A stretch of DNA of 64,000 nucleotides from positions 62,001 through 126,000 of the forward strand of contig NSKG01000010.1 of assembly GCA_002287035.1 (NCBI GenBank), written 5' to 3'. Every line of letters starts with the position of its first letter. Position 1 is the stretch's first letter. Below the pieces are notes generated by a model. It made no database searches, was not told the origin of the DNA, and was given only the letters and a program-made list of their open reading frames with translations. Of this stretch, positions 43,733 to 53,221 are shown in pieces. This DNA comes from Pseudomonas sp. WN033 (GTDB lineage: Bacteria > Pseudomonadota > Gammaproteobacteria > Pseudomonadales > Pseudomonadaceae). The translations under genes and the position numbers were made by a program.

Positions 43733-45748
43733 TCAGCAGGCCATTAGGGGTTGTTTGCTGGCACTGGCACAGACGGCCAGCACCGCCTGGTAGGCATCCC
43801 GTACTGCGTCACCAATCCTGCCGCCTCGGCGTGAGTCACCAATCACACTGAAGGGGATACCGGCTTCGATCAGCTGGTTGGCCAGACCATGGTCGGGCCG
43901 TCGGCCCTGGGCTATCAGTACCCGGCTGATTAGCAGTTCGCTGCGGATACCGTGGTGGTCCTTGAGCGTCACCATGCCTTCGGCGCTGATCTCCACCAGG
44001 CTGGTATTCTCGACAATGCGAATCGCCGGATTCTGCATCAGCCGTTGTTTCAGTACGCCGCGGTAGATCATCTCCGCAGAGCGGGCCAGCATGAGCGCCG
44101 GGGAACGGCTGACCAGAACCACTGAATAGCCTTTTTCGGCCAGCAATTCCGCGGTTTCACAGCCGGTCTCACCACCGCCATAGACCAGTACCGGCCGGCT
44201 GGCGTCCGGTACTGGCAGGCAATCGATATCGCCCATCAACAACTCATAGGCGTCGATGACGTACGGACTGTCGATACCCTGTATGGGCAGGACGACCGGC
44301 TGCGCACCGGTTCCCAGTAACACGATTGCCGGTGGGTCATCGCGCAAGCTGGCGATATTGATAGTGCTGTTCAGGTGAACCTGTAGCTGACTCTGTTCGA
44401 GCTGGCGAATGAGGTAGTTCTGGTACCAAGTGAGCTTGTCCTTGAACGGTGGCGCTGCCGAGGCGATCAGGCCGCCGCCAAGCATCGCGCGGCTCTCGTG
44501 CAGTTCGGTGCGAAAGCCGGCCTGTTGCAACAACAGGGCGGCGGACATGCCGCCAGGCCCGCCGCCGAGGACCACCGCTCGTTTTCCCCGCAGCGAGCCG
44601 GCATCAGGGAACACGTCGAGTTCATGGCCGGTGCGCGGATTCTCGGCACAGCCAATGACTCCATGGGGACCTGAACTGACCGCAACGCAATAGTTGCACG
44701 AGGTACAAGGGCGAATTCGTTCCGGTTGGCCGGCTCGAGCCCAACCAGCCCAAGCTGGATCTGCAAGCAACGGCCTGCCCAGCGCGATCATGTCCGCATC
44801 GCCTTCGACAAGGGCGCGCTCGGCGGTTTCCGGCCAGCGGATCTGGCCGACGCTGATCACCGGAACACTCACCGCTTCGCGGATTCTGCGGGAGTAGGGC
44901 AGGCGCCAGCCTTCCGGCGTGGACATGGGCTCAATGACCTTGTCAAAACTGGTAAAGCCCAGCCCCATCGAGACGTGCAACGCATCGAGTCCGGCTTCGA
45001 CCAGTTTGGGGGCGATACGGACCATGTCCTCTATATCCAGGCCGCCGCTGGTGAATTCGTCAGCGGATAGCCGGTAGATCAGCGGTCGGTCGCCGATTGC
45101 CTGGCGGACGCGCTGGATGACTCTACGCGGGAAGTTGAGACGACGCTCTTCATCACCGCCCCACTTGTCGTTGCGGTGATTGCAGAACGGCGTAAGAAAG
45201 CAGGTGAGCAGGTAGCCGTGCGCACCGTGTAGTTCCACGGCCTGATAACCCGCCTGGACGCCCAGTTCCGCGGCGCGGCCGAAACTTTCGATCAATTCCT
45301 CTATTTCATTCTCGCTCATGCCCCGGGCCTTGAGGACGGTCGGGTCCGAGCGTGTCGGAACGTCACTGGGTGCAATCGGTAATCCATCCCTGACCAAATC
45401 ACGCTTAGAGGCTTGGCCGCCATGCTGAAGTTGCAGGCAGGCCACTGACCCTGCGTCGGTAATGGCTTTAACCAGGCGCTGGTGCCCCGCCACCTGGGTA
45501 GGGTTTTCCAGAGTCAGTTGACGATGTTCGGAACGCCCGGTGGCGCCGTCCACGCAACAGAACTCGACGATGATCATCCCGGTGCCGCCCTCAGCTCTGG
45601 CTCGGTAAAAAGCCACCTGCTCAGGCGTTACGTAACCATCGAGGCTGCCCAGGTTGGTAGACATGGGGGCCATCACTACGCGATTGGGTATTTCCAGGTT
45701 GCGCAGGGTGAGGGGGCTGAAAAGTTTTGGATACAGGTGTTCAGTCAT
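43733..45748 (-). CDS. FadH-like 2,4-dienoyl-CoA reductase/OYE-family flavoprotein
   Basis: 671 residues from MTEHLYPK; an upstream in-frame GTG is less likely. The N-terminal FMN TIM barrel has VVMAPMSTN and HGAHGYLLTCFL, where the Tyr matches the active-site Tyr of FadH. A [4Fe-4S] site follows (CTSCNYCV and a later GCAENP). Then come two dinucleotide folds (GGGPGGMSA and YGGGETGCETAE). It reduces a conjugated dienoyl- or enoyl-CoA with NAD(P)H. It heads the six-gene minus-strand operon that ends in the fused ACAD, opposite operator S7. Confidence 0.87.
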   Translation of the reverse strand: MTEHLYPKLFSPLTLRNLEIPNRVVMAPMSTNLGSLDGYVTPEQVAFYRARAEGGTGMIIVEFCCVDGATGRSEHRQLTLENPTQVAGHQRLVKAITDAGSVACLQLQHGGQASKRDLVRDGLPIAPSDVPTRSDPTVLKARGMSENEIEELIESFGRAAELGVQAGYQAVELHGAHGYLLTCFLTPFCNHRNDKWGGDEERRLNFPRRVIQRVRQAIGDRPLIYRLSADEFTSGGLDIEDMVRIAPKLVEAGLDALHVSMGLGFTSFDKVIEPMSTPEGWRLPYSRRIREAVSVPVISVGQIRWPETAERALVEGDADMIALGRPLLADPAWAGWARAGQPERIRPCTSCNYCVAVSSGPHGVIGCAENPRTGHELDVFPDAGSLRGKRAVVLGGGPGGMSAALLLQQAGFRTELHESRAMLGGGLIASAAPPFKDKLTWYQNYLIRQLEQSQLQVHLNSTINIASLRDDPPAIVLLGTGAQPVVLPIQGIDSPYVIDAYELLMGDIDCLPVPDASRPVLVYGGGETGCETAELLAEKGYSVVLVSRSPALMLARSAEMIYRGVLKQRLMQNPAIRIVENTSLVEISAEGMVTLKDHHGIRSELLISRVLIAQGRRPDHGLANQLIEAGIPFSVIGDSRRGGRIGDAVRDAYQAVLAVCASASKQPLMAC

Positions 45749-45827
45749 CTTGCCTCGTCCTTCACGGTTCTCCACTGATGGTGTTGTCAGCTAAACAGAA
45801 GAGATGGCCATTTTTTTGTGATATAGC

Positions 45828-45840
45828 TGACCATATATCA
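45828..45840. promoter_or_regulatory. Operator-like palindrome S7
   Basis: TGACCATATATCA, preceded by AGC and followed by GTTATT, fits the extended consensus. It stands 80 bases upstream of the flavoprotein start on the minus strand. Confidence 0.62.
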
Positions 45841-46120
45841 GTTATTTGTGAAAATCCAGAGGCTATGCATCGGAAAGGACAGAATTCGCATTAGTCGTGG
45901 CCTGTCAGATGATTTAGGGGTTTTCCTGTTTTTATACGGGCGTTTGATATTCCCGAAAGGACGGCTGGTTGGCGGGTTTTTATGACGTATTATCAGTTGT
46001 TTTGGCGGGTATTCATGGGGTTTCAGCTTGTGCTCAATACTCAGTTACGAGTCTTTTTCATGGCAACGTTTTGATATCTTGATGTTTTTTGTGGCGACTC
46101 CTGCGCGGAACAAAAAAAAC

Positions 46121-46151
46121 TTGTCAATAGATGACTATATGTTAGTTTAAT
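46121..46151 (+). promoter_or_regulatory. Likely promoter with operator S8 between -35 and -10
   Basis: TTGTCA at 46121-46126 (near-consensus -35) and TTTAAT at 46146-46151 (-10-like) are 19 bases apart. The operator TGACTATATGTTA (46132-46144) fills the spacer. This is the usual arrangement for direct repression. It would drive the DUF1302-to-ligase operon. Confidence 0.55.
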
Positions 46152-46340
46152 AATCGTGATCTACTTTGACTCATCAAGAGGCAGAATGTGCTGACGGGTG
46201 AGCGGAGCGGATTGGTGGATGCCTGGTCATGGTGTCGCGGTGTGAGATGTTCGATGAGGGGGCAGGAAGCCCACGCCTGATTACCTTCGGGCGCGGACTC
46301 TTTTCCAGAAACCGGTCTAATTAGAAGAAGAGGCGGTCAA

Positions 46341-48074
46341 GTGAAAACAAAAACAAAAGTTTCAGGGCAGAGGGTTGGCATGGTGTTCAAGCGCAGCTAC
46401 CTTGCCAGCGCCGTAGCGATATGTGCAACGGCCTTGAGTACCAATGCGGTGGCGATTCAGATACCTACAGGCAATCCCGATCTGAGGGTCGAATGGGACA
46501 ATACCATTCGCTACAACGCTGGTTGGAGGGCGGAGAGCCAGAACTCCGACTTCCTGAGCTCGCCATTTTTTGACGATACCGAGAACAAGTTTGACCGTGG
46601 TGACATGGTGATGAACCGTCTGGACCTGTTGTCCGAACTGGACCTGGTCTGGAAGCGTGCCCATGCCATCCGTATCAGTGCTGCCGCATGGTATGACGAC
46701 GCGTACCAGGGTAGGGCGAAGCCAAATGCCGACCTGGTGGGCAGCGGAAACTATATTGATAATCGCTACAACTCCTACACCAAGCGGTATATGGGTGGAT
46801 TGTCGGGGGAAATCCTCGATGCGTTCGTGTTCACCAGTTTCTCGCTGGGTGATGCCAATGTGGCCATTCGTGCCGGCCAGCACAACGTTTACTGGGGGGA
46901 GTCGCTCTATTCCATCGGTAACAGCATCGCTTACTCCCAGGGCCCTGTGGATACGATCAAGGCTGCATCCAGCCCAGGCGCCGAGGCCAAGGAGCTGTTT
47001 CTGCCTCTGAAACAGATATCCACGCAAATACAGCTGACCAATGAATTGTCGCTGGGCGCCCAGTATCTGTTTGACTGGAAACCGTTCCGGCTGGTTTCTG
47101 GTGGTACCTATTTTGCCGGATCGGACGGTGCCCGTTCGGATCTCGGTGCGCCGCCCGTCATTTTCCCCATGGGCGGTGGTATTCCGAATGACCGTGACTT
47201 CGAGCCTGATCGCAAGCGTGGCGATTGGGGGGTAAACCTGCGCTGGAGCCCGTGGTGGCTGGACGGCACAGCCGGCCTCTACTATCGCAAATTCGATGAG
47301 AAACTGCCCTGGAGTTTCACGCAGGTTGCACTGCAGGAGGTGGCGCCGGGCGTGATCGCGGGACTGCCTAATGCCATTCGCCTTGGCTACGCAAGAGATA
47401 CCGAGCTGTACGGGTTCAGCCTGTCGCAGACCATCGCTACCGTGAGTGTTGCGGCTGAACTGTCCTATCGCAAGAATACCGCGCTGAATTCAGTCAGCGG
47501 ATACACCGTCATTCCAGGTGACAATGTTGCTCCAACCTACTCAGAAATGGAGGGCGCGCGTGGTAACTCTATACATGCTCTGGTCAACGGTATTTATCTC
47601 CTGCCAAGAACGGCGCTATGGACGGGCGGCACCTTGCAGGGCGAACTCACCTACAATCGCCTGGACAAGATCACCGAAAACGCAGGCCGCTACAATGCTC
47701 GTGGATATGGATGTGTCACGGCCTACACCGCACATTGCGTAACGCGTGATGCCTGGGGTATGCAGGTTGGTTTTACCCCTGAGTGGCCGCAGCTGTTCCC
47801 GGGTTGGGATGTGTCGATGCCGACCAGTCTGGCGTATGGTATCCACGGTAACAGCCCGACACTGGGCGGCACCAACGAAGGGGTTTACAACTACTCGATT
47901 GGTGTGGCTGGGAAGTACAAGGGTGTGCACAACTTTACCTTGCGCTGGGTCGACTCCCACGGTAAGTACAAGGTCAATCCTGCCAGTGGTTATGTAACGA
48001 CTGATCACACCTCCGGCGCTCCGGTGCAGAATGACCATGGCTGGGTTTCCTTGAGCTATCGCTTCAGCTTCTGA
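46341..48074 (+). CDS. DUF1302 family outer-membrane-type protein
   Basis: 577 residues from GTG (GAAGAGG upstream), or 564 from an ATG at 46380. A basic start and hydrophobic segment ending near TNAVA form a signal peptide. The rest is rich in aromatic and alternating beta-strand patterns ending in GWVSLSYRFSF, with the terminal Phe typical of outer-membrane barrels. DUF1302 genes are commonly followed by DUF1329 in gammaproteobacterial hydrophobic-compound clusters, but the function is unproven. A role as a channel for a bulky substrate is inferred. Confidence 0.82.
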   Translation: MKTKTKVSGQRVGMVFKRSYLASAVAICATALSTNAVAIQIPTGNPDLRVEWDNTIRYNAGWRAESQNSDFLSSPFFDDTENKFDRGDMVMNRLDLLSELDLVWKRAHAIRISAAAWYDDAYQGRAKPNADLVGSGNYIDNRYNSYTKRYMGGLSGEILDAFVFTSFSLGDANVAIRAGQHNVYWGESLYSIGNSIAYSQGPVDTIKAASSPGAEAKELFLPLKQISTQIQLTNELSLGAQYLFDWKPFRLVSGGTYFAGSDGARSDLGAPPVIFPMGGGIPNDRDFEPDRKRGDWGVNLRWSPWWLDGTAGLYYRKFDEKLPWSFTQVALQEVAPGVIAGLPNAIRLGYARDTELYGFSLSQTIATVSVAAELSYRKNTALNSVSGYTVIPGDNVAPTYSEMEGARGNSIHALVNGIYLLPRTALWTGGTLQGELTYNRLDKITENAGRYNARGYGCVTAYTAHCVTRDAWGMQVGFTPEWPQLFPGWDVSMPTSLAYGIHGNSPTLGGTNEGVYNYSIGVAGKYKGVHNFTLRWVDSHGKYKVNPASGYVTTDHTSGAPVQNDHGWVSLSYRFSF

Positions 48075-48106
48075 GGCGGAATGTTCATCCGAATGAGGAT
48101 TTTTTC

Positions 48107-49489
48107 GTGAATAACAAGAATATATTGGTAATGACCGCAGGGGCGATGCTGTTCGCCGGCCAGGCGGCTGTAGCGCAACCGACCGAAGAACAGATCAGTC
48201 AACTGGGAAATACGCTTACTCCGTTGGGCGCCATTCAGGCAGGCAACGCGGAGGGCACAATCCCCAGTTGGGAAGGTGGGATTTGCACCCCGCCCGCTGA
48301 CTACTCACCAATTGAAGGCGAACGGGGCGGTTCCCCGTATGCGGATCTGTTCCCGGATCAAAAGCCGCTGTTCAGCATCACCAGTACCAACCTGGCTGAA
48401 TACCAGGACAAACTTGACGAGGGTACCAAGGAGCTGTTTCGCCGCTATCCTGATTCCTACCGCGTGGATGTGTACCCGACCGAGCGGACTGCCTGTTTCC
48501 CGCAGTGGGTATATGACAATACCATCGAGCGAGTTCGCAATCCCCGTCTGGAAGGCGATGCGCCCGGTCTGGTGAACGCGCATGCACAGGTGCCGTTCCC
48601 CATCCCGCAGGATGGCTTTCAAGCCATGTGGAACTCCAACGTGAAGTTTGACATGCCTCGTTCCAGGGGAACCCAGGGCGCCTATCTGATCGATGCTTCG
48701 GGTGGAATGCAACTGACGTCTATCCAGGATATCGAGGACCAGAACCTCTACTGGGACAACAGTATCGACCAGGTGCCCAGGAATCAGCCGTATTGGGCTC
48801 TGATCGCGACAACAATCGCGCCATCATCGGTGAATGGCGTCAAGCAGATGCGCCATGCCTTCCTGAACACCCATGAGCGTGACGGCATGGCCTGGTCATA
48901 TGTTCCGGGTCAGCGCCGGGTAAGGATGGCTCCCGAGTTCAAATACGATACCGTGAGTACCCAGAGCGGTGGGGTTCTGCTGTTCGACGAGATCAACGGT
49001 TTCGACGGAAAGATGGACAAGTTTGATTTCAATCTGCTCGGGCGCAGGGAGATGTACATGCCCTACAATGCCTACAAGGCTTGGGCTGCCGAGCCTCGCC
49101 AACTCAATACGCCGCGGCACCACAATCCAGACCTGATGCGCTTCGAGCTGCGCAGGGTATGGGAAGTGGAGGCCACGCTGAAAGCTGGTGAACGCCATGT
49201 ACAGAAGATCAAGCGTTTCTATCTCGATGAGGACAGCTGGATGATTCTGGCCTACCACGCCATTGACCATGGTGATCAGGTGCACCACGTCATGTATCAG
49301 CCATCTATCCAGCGCTATGAAGTGCCTTCATATCGCAATGGTCAGTATGTGCTCTACGACATGAGCAAGGGTATCTATTCCAGTGCCTCGATGATGGGCG
49401 CCCCTGGTATGACCGGCTTTGCACGGGTGGACGCCTATCCGCCGAATCACTTCACGCCGGGTGCATTGGCTGGCGGTGGTCTTCGTTAA
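48107..49489 (+). CDS. DUF1329 family exported protein
   Basis: 460 residues from GTG with GAGGAT upstream. A signal peptide ends near AAVAQ (about residue 24). The mature part shows the DUF1329 features: GNAEGTIPSWEGG near the N-terminus, WDNSIDQVPRNQPYW in the middle, and GFARVDAYPPNHFTPG at the end. The family is thought to have a LolA/LolB-like lipid-binding fold, which would suit handling a hydrophobic ligand in the periplasm. It always travels with DUF1302; here the gap is 32 bases. Confidence 0.83.
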   Translation: MNNKNILVMTAGAMLFAGQAAVAQPTEEQISQLGNTLTPLGAIQAGNAEGTIPSWEGGICTPPADYSPIEGERGGSPYADLFPDQKPLFSITSTNLAEYQDKLDEGTKELFRRYPDSYRVDVYPTERTACFPQWVYDNTIERVRNPRLEGDAPGLVNAHAQVPFPIPQDGFQAMWNSNVKFDMPRSRGTQGAYLIDASGGMQLTSIQDIEDQNLYWDNSIDQVPRNQPYWALIATTIAPSSVNGVKQMRHAFLNTHERDGMAWSYVPGQRRVRMAPEFKYDTVSTQSGGVLLFDEINGFDGKMDKFDFNLLGRREMYMPYNAYKAWAAEPRQLNTPRHHNPDLMRFELRRVWEVEATLKAGERHVQKIKRFYLDEDSWMILAYHAIDHGDQVHHVMYQPSIQRYEVPSYRNGQYVLYDMSKGIYSSASMMGAPGMTGFARVDAYPPNHFTPGALAGGGLR

Positions 49490-49514
49490 GTTCCGTTAGG
49501 GTGTAGGACTTTCA

Positions 49515-49539
49515 GGGGGGTGTACGCCCCCCTTTTTTT
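49515..49539 (+). terminator. Intra-operon intrinsic terminator
   Basis: GGGGGG and CCCCCC form a strong stem around TGTACG, followed by seven T. It lies between the DUF1329 and YCF48 genes, which are otherwise in one run. It probably allows partial read-through, so the two envelope proteins are made in excess of the transporter and enzymes downstream. Confidence 0.72.
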
Positions 49540-49573
49540 GAGAGCCCTTGATTCAATACAGGAGCTTGATGTT

Positions 49574-50644
49574 ATGAAAACAAAGAAAAAGCATACAGGG
49601 GCTGCGCTGTGCACTGTCCTTGTGTTGTTGCTGAGTCTCCCGGTGATCGCCAGCGATTTCCGCGATCCTCTGGTTACCCCCGCGAGCCTGGTAGGAAATG
49701 TTCACAACGCTCATCTGACCAGCGTTGCTGCCGCCGGCGAGCGACTGGTGGCAGTAGGAGCCCGAGGGCTGATTGTCAGTTCCACTGATGATGGAGAGAG
49801 CTGGCAGCAAATCGAGTCTCCAGTGTCTTCCGACTTGCTTGATCTGTTCTTTGTCGATGACCGCAACGGTTGGATCGTCGGCCATGACGGTGTGGTCATG
49901 CATAGCAGTGACGGTGGAGAGCGCTGGGTAAAACAGCTGGATGGCCGCATGACTGCTGACCTTCTTGAAGAGCATTTCCTGAACCTTGCGAAGAAGGGTG
50001 AGGAGAATGCCGAGGCCTATCTGGAAATCGTCCGGCTGAATTACACGGACGGCCCTGAACAGGCGCTGATGGATGTCTGGTTTGCCAACGAGAACGAGGG
50101 TTTCGTCGTGGGTACCTTCGGTACCATTCTCGCTACGCGTGATGGCGGCAAGACTTGGGAGTCCTGGATGGAGCGGGTGGATAACCCTGAAGTGCTGCAC
50201 TTCATGTCGGTGAGCGGCGAGGGTGAGAATATCTTTGTCGCCTCTGAGCGGGGCATCGTGTTCCGGCTCGACCACGAGCAGCAGCGCTTTGTCGCGGTGC
50301 ATACCGGTTACACCGGCAGCTTCTTTACCGTGACCGCCACGCAGGGGGGGGCGATTGCCGCGGGTTTGCGCGGGACCCTGTATGCCACGCGAGATGATGG
50401 GCATTCCTGGCGTGCGGTATCTACAGGCATCCAGGCAGCGTTGACAGACTCGGTTGTACTGGACGGCCACGAGGTGGCGCTGGCCAGTATCGATGGCCGG
50501 GTGCTGGTAGTGGACCTGGAGAATGACACGACCAATGTTATTCGGCCGGCACGGCCTGGGCGTTTCTCCAGTGTTGTCGCACTACAGGACCGTCGTGCTG
50601 TAACCGTGGGATTTTCAGGAATCCGCCCGGTAAGTCTGAATTAG
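49574..50644 (+). CDS. YCF48/BNR-repeat beta-propeller protein, exported
   Basis: 356 residues from MKTKKKHT; the longer frame begins within the terminator region. A signal peptide (LCTVLVLLLSLPVIAS) is followed by repeated Asp-box-like units: DDGESWQQI, DGGERWVKQ, DGGKTWESW and DDGHSWRAV. This matches YCF48-like propellers, known from photosystem II assembly but also present beside RND transporters in heterotrophs. Here it probably acts as a periplasmic partner of the RND protein next door (34-base gap). Confidence 0.83.
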   Translation: MKTKKKHTGAALCTVLVLLLSLPVIASDFRDPLVTPASLVGNVHNAHLTSVAAAGERLVAVGARGLIVSSTDDGESWQQIESPVSSDLLDLFFVDDRNGWIVGHDGVVMHSSDGGERWVKQLDGRMTADLLEEHFLNLAKKGEENAEAYLEIVRLNYTDGPEQALMDVWFANENEGFVVGTFGTILATRDGGKTWESWMERVDNPEVLHFMSVSGEGENIFVASERGIVFRLDHEQQRFVAVHTGYTGSFFTVTATQGGAIAAGLRGTLYATRDDGHSWRAVSTGIQAALTDSVVLDGHEVALASIDGRVLVVDLENDTTNVIRPARPGRFSSVVALQDRRAVTVGFSGIRPVSLN

Positions 50645-50677
50645 AAAAACCAGTTGGTATTTAGTAAAGAGGCGATT

Positions 50678-53191
50678 ATGGCTTTCAAGACTGCTCTAGA
50701 CATGCCGGTGGTATCGGATCCTTCACAGTTCGACAAGAACAGTGGGAACAGGCTGGAGCGCATGGTGTTCAATCATCGCCTGCTGGTAATCCTCATATGT
50801 GTTGTCGCCACCGCCTTTCTCGGCTGGAATGCCACCAAGCTGCCAGTCAATGCCAGTTTTGAGAAGATGATTCCGCAGTCCCATCCGTTTATCCAGAACT
50901 ACTTCGAGCATCGTGACGCACTCCGTGGCATGGGCAATTCGCTGCGTATCGCGGTGGAGCACACGGAAGGCGATATTTTCGATAGCGAGTATTTGCTGGC
51001 GCTGCAAAAGATCAATGACATTGTCTATCTGATGCCGGGCGTCGACCAGGCCTGGATGAGAAGTCTGTGGACATCCAGCCTGCGCTGGACCGAGGTCACC
51101 GAGGAAGGCTACCGCGGCGGCCCGGTGGTGCCTGACCGCTGGGACGGCAGCCCCGAATCCATGGATCGGCTCAGGGAGAATATCAACCGCGCAGGGATTG
51201 TCGGCAGCTACGTCGCCAACGACATGAAGTCGTCGATGATTTTTGTGCCGTTGCTGGATACTTCTCCACGTACTGGTGAGCCACTGGATTATCAGGCGTT
51301 TTCGGCAGAGCTCGAAGAAAAGGTCCGCTCACTGGAGTCGGAAAGCATTCAGGTGCATATCATCGGTTTTGCCAAGCTGGTTGGCGATCTGATCGATGGC
51401 ATGTATGTGGTAATGCTCTATTTCGTCTTTTCGGTGGTGATTGCCGGCCTGCTGGTATACGCCTACACACGCTGTCTGCGCAGTACTCTGCTACTGTTGT
51501 TCATCGCGCTGCTGGGTGTGGTATGGCTGCTGGGGCTGCTGCAAGTGCTGGGTTATGCGCTTGACCCATACTCGATGCTGGTGCCCTTCCTTATCTTTGC
51601 CATTGGCCTGTCCCATGGCGCCCAGAAAATGAACGGCATCATGCAGGATGTCGGTCGGGGTACCCACAAATATGTGGCTGCGCGCTATACCTTTCGGCGA
51701 CTTTTTGCCGCTGGTCTTACCGCGCTACTGGTCAATATCGTTGGTTTTGCCGTGCTGATGATCATCGACATTCCGGCGATCCGCGACATGGCGCTGACCA
51801 CCAGTATCGGTGTGGCCGTGCTTATCTTTACCAAGCTTTTTCTTATTCCCGTGGCATTGTCCTATATCGGTGTCAGCGAGCGGGCCGCCAGTCGAAGCAT
51901 GCAAACTGCCGCCGAACGTGCCGCGGCTCGCACACCCTTGTTGATGGCTCGTCTGTGGCTGGTCAGCCTGGCCGGGCGCCGTCGGGCCTCATGGGCGGTC
52001 ATTGGCGGGTTTGCATTGCTGGCTATCGGCCTGGTGGTAGGCCGTAACGTCGAGTTCGGTGACCTTAATCCCGGCGCACCAGAACTGCGGCCAGAGTCAC
52101 GCTACAACCAGGATGTTGCCTTTGTCACCGCCAATTACGGGCTGTCTATCGACCAGTTCGTAGTGATGCTGAAAACCCCGCCAGGCGAGTGCACCCAGTA
52201 TGCGGCGGTGATGGAGGCCGACCGGCTTAGTGCCCATCTGCGTTCGCTGCCGGGTGTGCAAACCACGTACTCTTCTGCCGATGGTATACGTCTAGCGTCC
52301 TCTGGTGCCTTCGAAGGCAACCCCAAGTGGCTGACGATCCCCCGCAATACCAGTAATCGCACGCAGGCTTTCAATATGTTTTCCACTGATCGGCCTGAGT
52401 TGGCAGACCGGTCATGTGAAATTACGCCCATCATCGCCTATCTGACCGACCACAAGGCTGCCACGCTGGACGGTATCGTTGCCGCGGTCGAGCTCTACGC
52501 CGATGAATACGGTAGCGATGATCGCCAGTTCCTGCTTGCCGCCGGTAGCGCAGGTATTGAAGCCAGCACCAATATTGTCGTTCGCCAGAGTTTCTGGATT
52601 CTTCATTTCGTGCTCTACGGCGTGGTGGCTCTCCTTTGCCTGGTGACGTTCCGTAGCTGGCGTGCGGTGATCGTGGCGCTGATTCCCCTCATCATCACCT
52701 CGGTGCTCTGTGAGGCGCTTATGTACATGCTCGGCATCGGCATCAAGGTGGCCACATTGCCAGTGATAGCGGTCGGAGTAGGCGTGGGCGTCGATTATGC
52801 CCTGTACCTGCTCAGCGTGCAGTTGGGGCTGCAGCGCCAGGGCATGACGCTGGCGGAGTCCTATGCCGGCTCGCTGGATTTCGTTGGCCGGATCGTCGCG
52901 CTGGTGGGGCTTACCATGGCGGCTGGCGTGTTGCCCTGGATCTGGTCGCCGATCAAATTCCAGGCGGATATGGGCATTCTGCTTAGCTTCATGTTCCTGT
53001 GGAACATGATCGGTGCCTTGGTGCTGATTCCCGCACTCTCGCACTTCCTGCTGAAAACCGATGCGGATCGTTTGCGTGGCGAAGGGGTAGTGGTCACCGT
53101 GGATACCGATGGAACTGCGCCCGAGTCCGCAGCGGCTGATGGCCTGTCGGCTACTGACAATACCCGGCAGCGAGACAGGGTTTCTGCCTGA
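50678..53191 (+). CDS. RND/MMPL family transporter
   Basis: 837 residues from MAFKTALD (AGAGG upstream). Two repeats of one membrane segment, a large periplasmic loop and five membrane segments can be seen. Each has an intramembrane motif: SMLVPFLIFAIGLSHGAQKMNG in the first half and VIAVGVGVGVDYALYL in the second. The Asp-Tyr pair of the latter is the proton-relay motif of MMPL-type proteins such as MmpL3. It probably moves a lipid-like molecule across the periplasm, in or out. Together with DUF1302, DUF1329 and YCF48 it forms a candidate envelope system. Confidence 0.87.
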   Translation: MAFKTALDMPVVSDPSQFDKNSGNRLERMVFNHRLLVILICVVATAFLGWNATKLPVNASFEKMIPQSHPFIQNYFEHRDALRGMGNSLRIAVEHTEGDIFDSEYLLALQKINDIVYLMPGVDQAWMRSLWTSSLRWTEVTEEGYRGGPVVPDRWDGSPESMDRLRENINRAGIVGSYVANDMKSSMIFVPLLDTSPRTGEPLDYQAFSAELEEKVRSLESESIQVHIIGFAKLVGDLIDGMYVVMLYFVFSVVIAGLLVYAYTRCLRSTLLLLFIALLGVVWLLGLLQVLGYALDPYSMLVPFLIFAIGLSHGAQKMNGIMQDVGRGTHKYVAARYTFRRLFAAGLTALLVNIVGFAVLMIIDIPAIRDMALTTSIGVAVLIFTKLFLIPVALSYIGVSERAASRSMQTAAERAAARTPLLMARLWLVSLAGRRRASWAVIGGFALLAIGLVVGRNVEFGDLNPGAPELRPESRYNQDVAFVTANYGLSIDQFVVMLKTPPGECTQYAAVMEADRLSAHLRSLPGVQTTYSSADGIRLASSGAFEGNPKWLTIPRNTSNRTQAFNMFSTDRPELADRSCEITPIIAYLTDHKAATLDGIVAAVELYADEYGSDDRQFLLAAGSAGIEASTNIVVRQSFWILHFVLYGVVALLCLVTFRSWRAVIVALIPLIITSVLCEALMYMLGIGIKVATLPVIAVGVGVGVDYALYLLSVQLGLQRQGMTLAESYAGSLDFVGRIVALVGLTMAAGVLPWIWSPIKFQADMGILLSFMFLWNMIGALVLIPALSHFLLKTDADRLRGEGVVVTVDTDGTAPESAAADGLSATDNTRQRDRVSA

Positions 53192-53221
53192 TAGGCATCG
53201 CAACAGAGGAAACCGCTGACG

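Larger units (their letters stand above)
45749..46340. promoter_or_regulatory. 592-base divergent control region with operators S7 and S8
   Basis: This is the longest gene-free stretch. It separates the flavoprotein-ACAD operon (minus) from the uptake operon (plus). It is AT-rich in the middle and G-rich towards the DUF1302 gene. Two operators fall in it, each near one operon. The 195 bases from S8 to the DUF1302 start form a long leader with no convincing small gene. I see no other structure in it. Confidence 0.6.

Noticed and set aside
45903..45915. Additional partial operator halves in the 592-base gap
   Set aside because: Only one half fits (TGTCAGATGA). Short AT-rich half-sites are expected by chance here.
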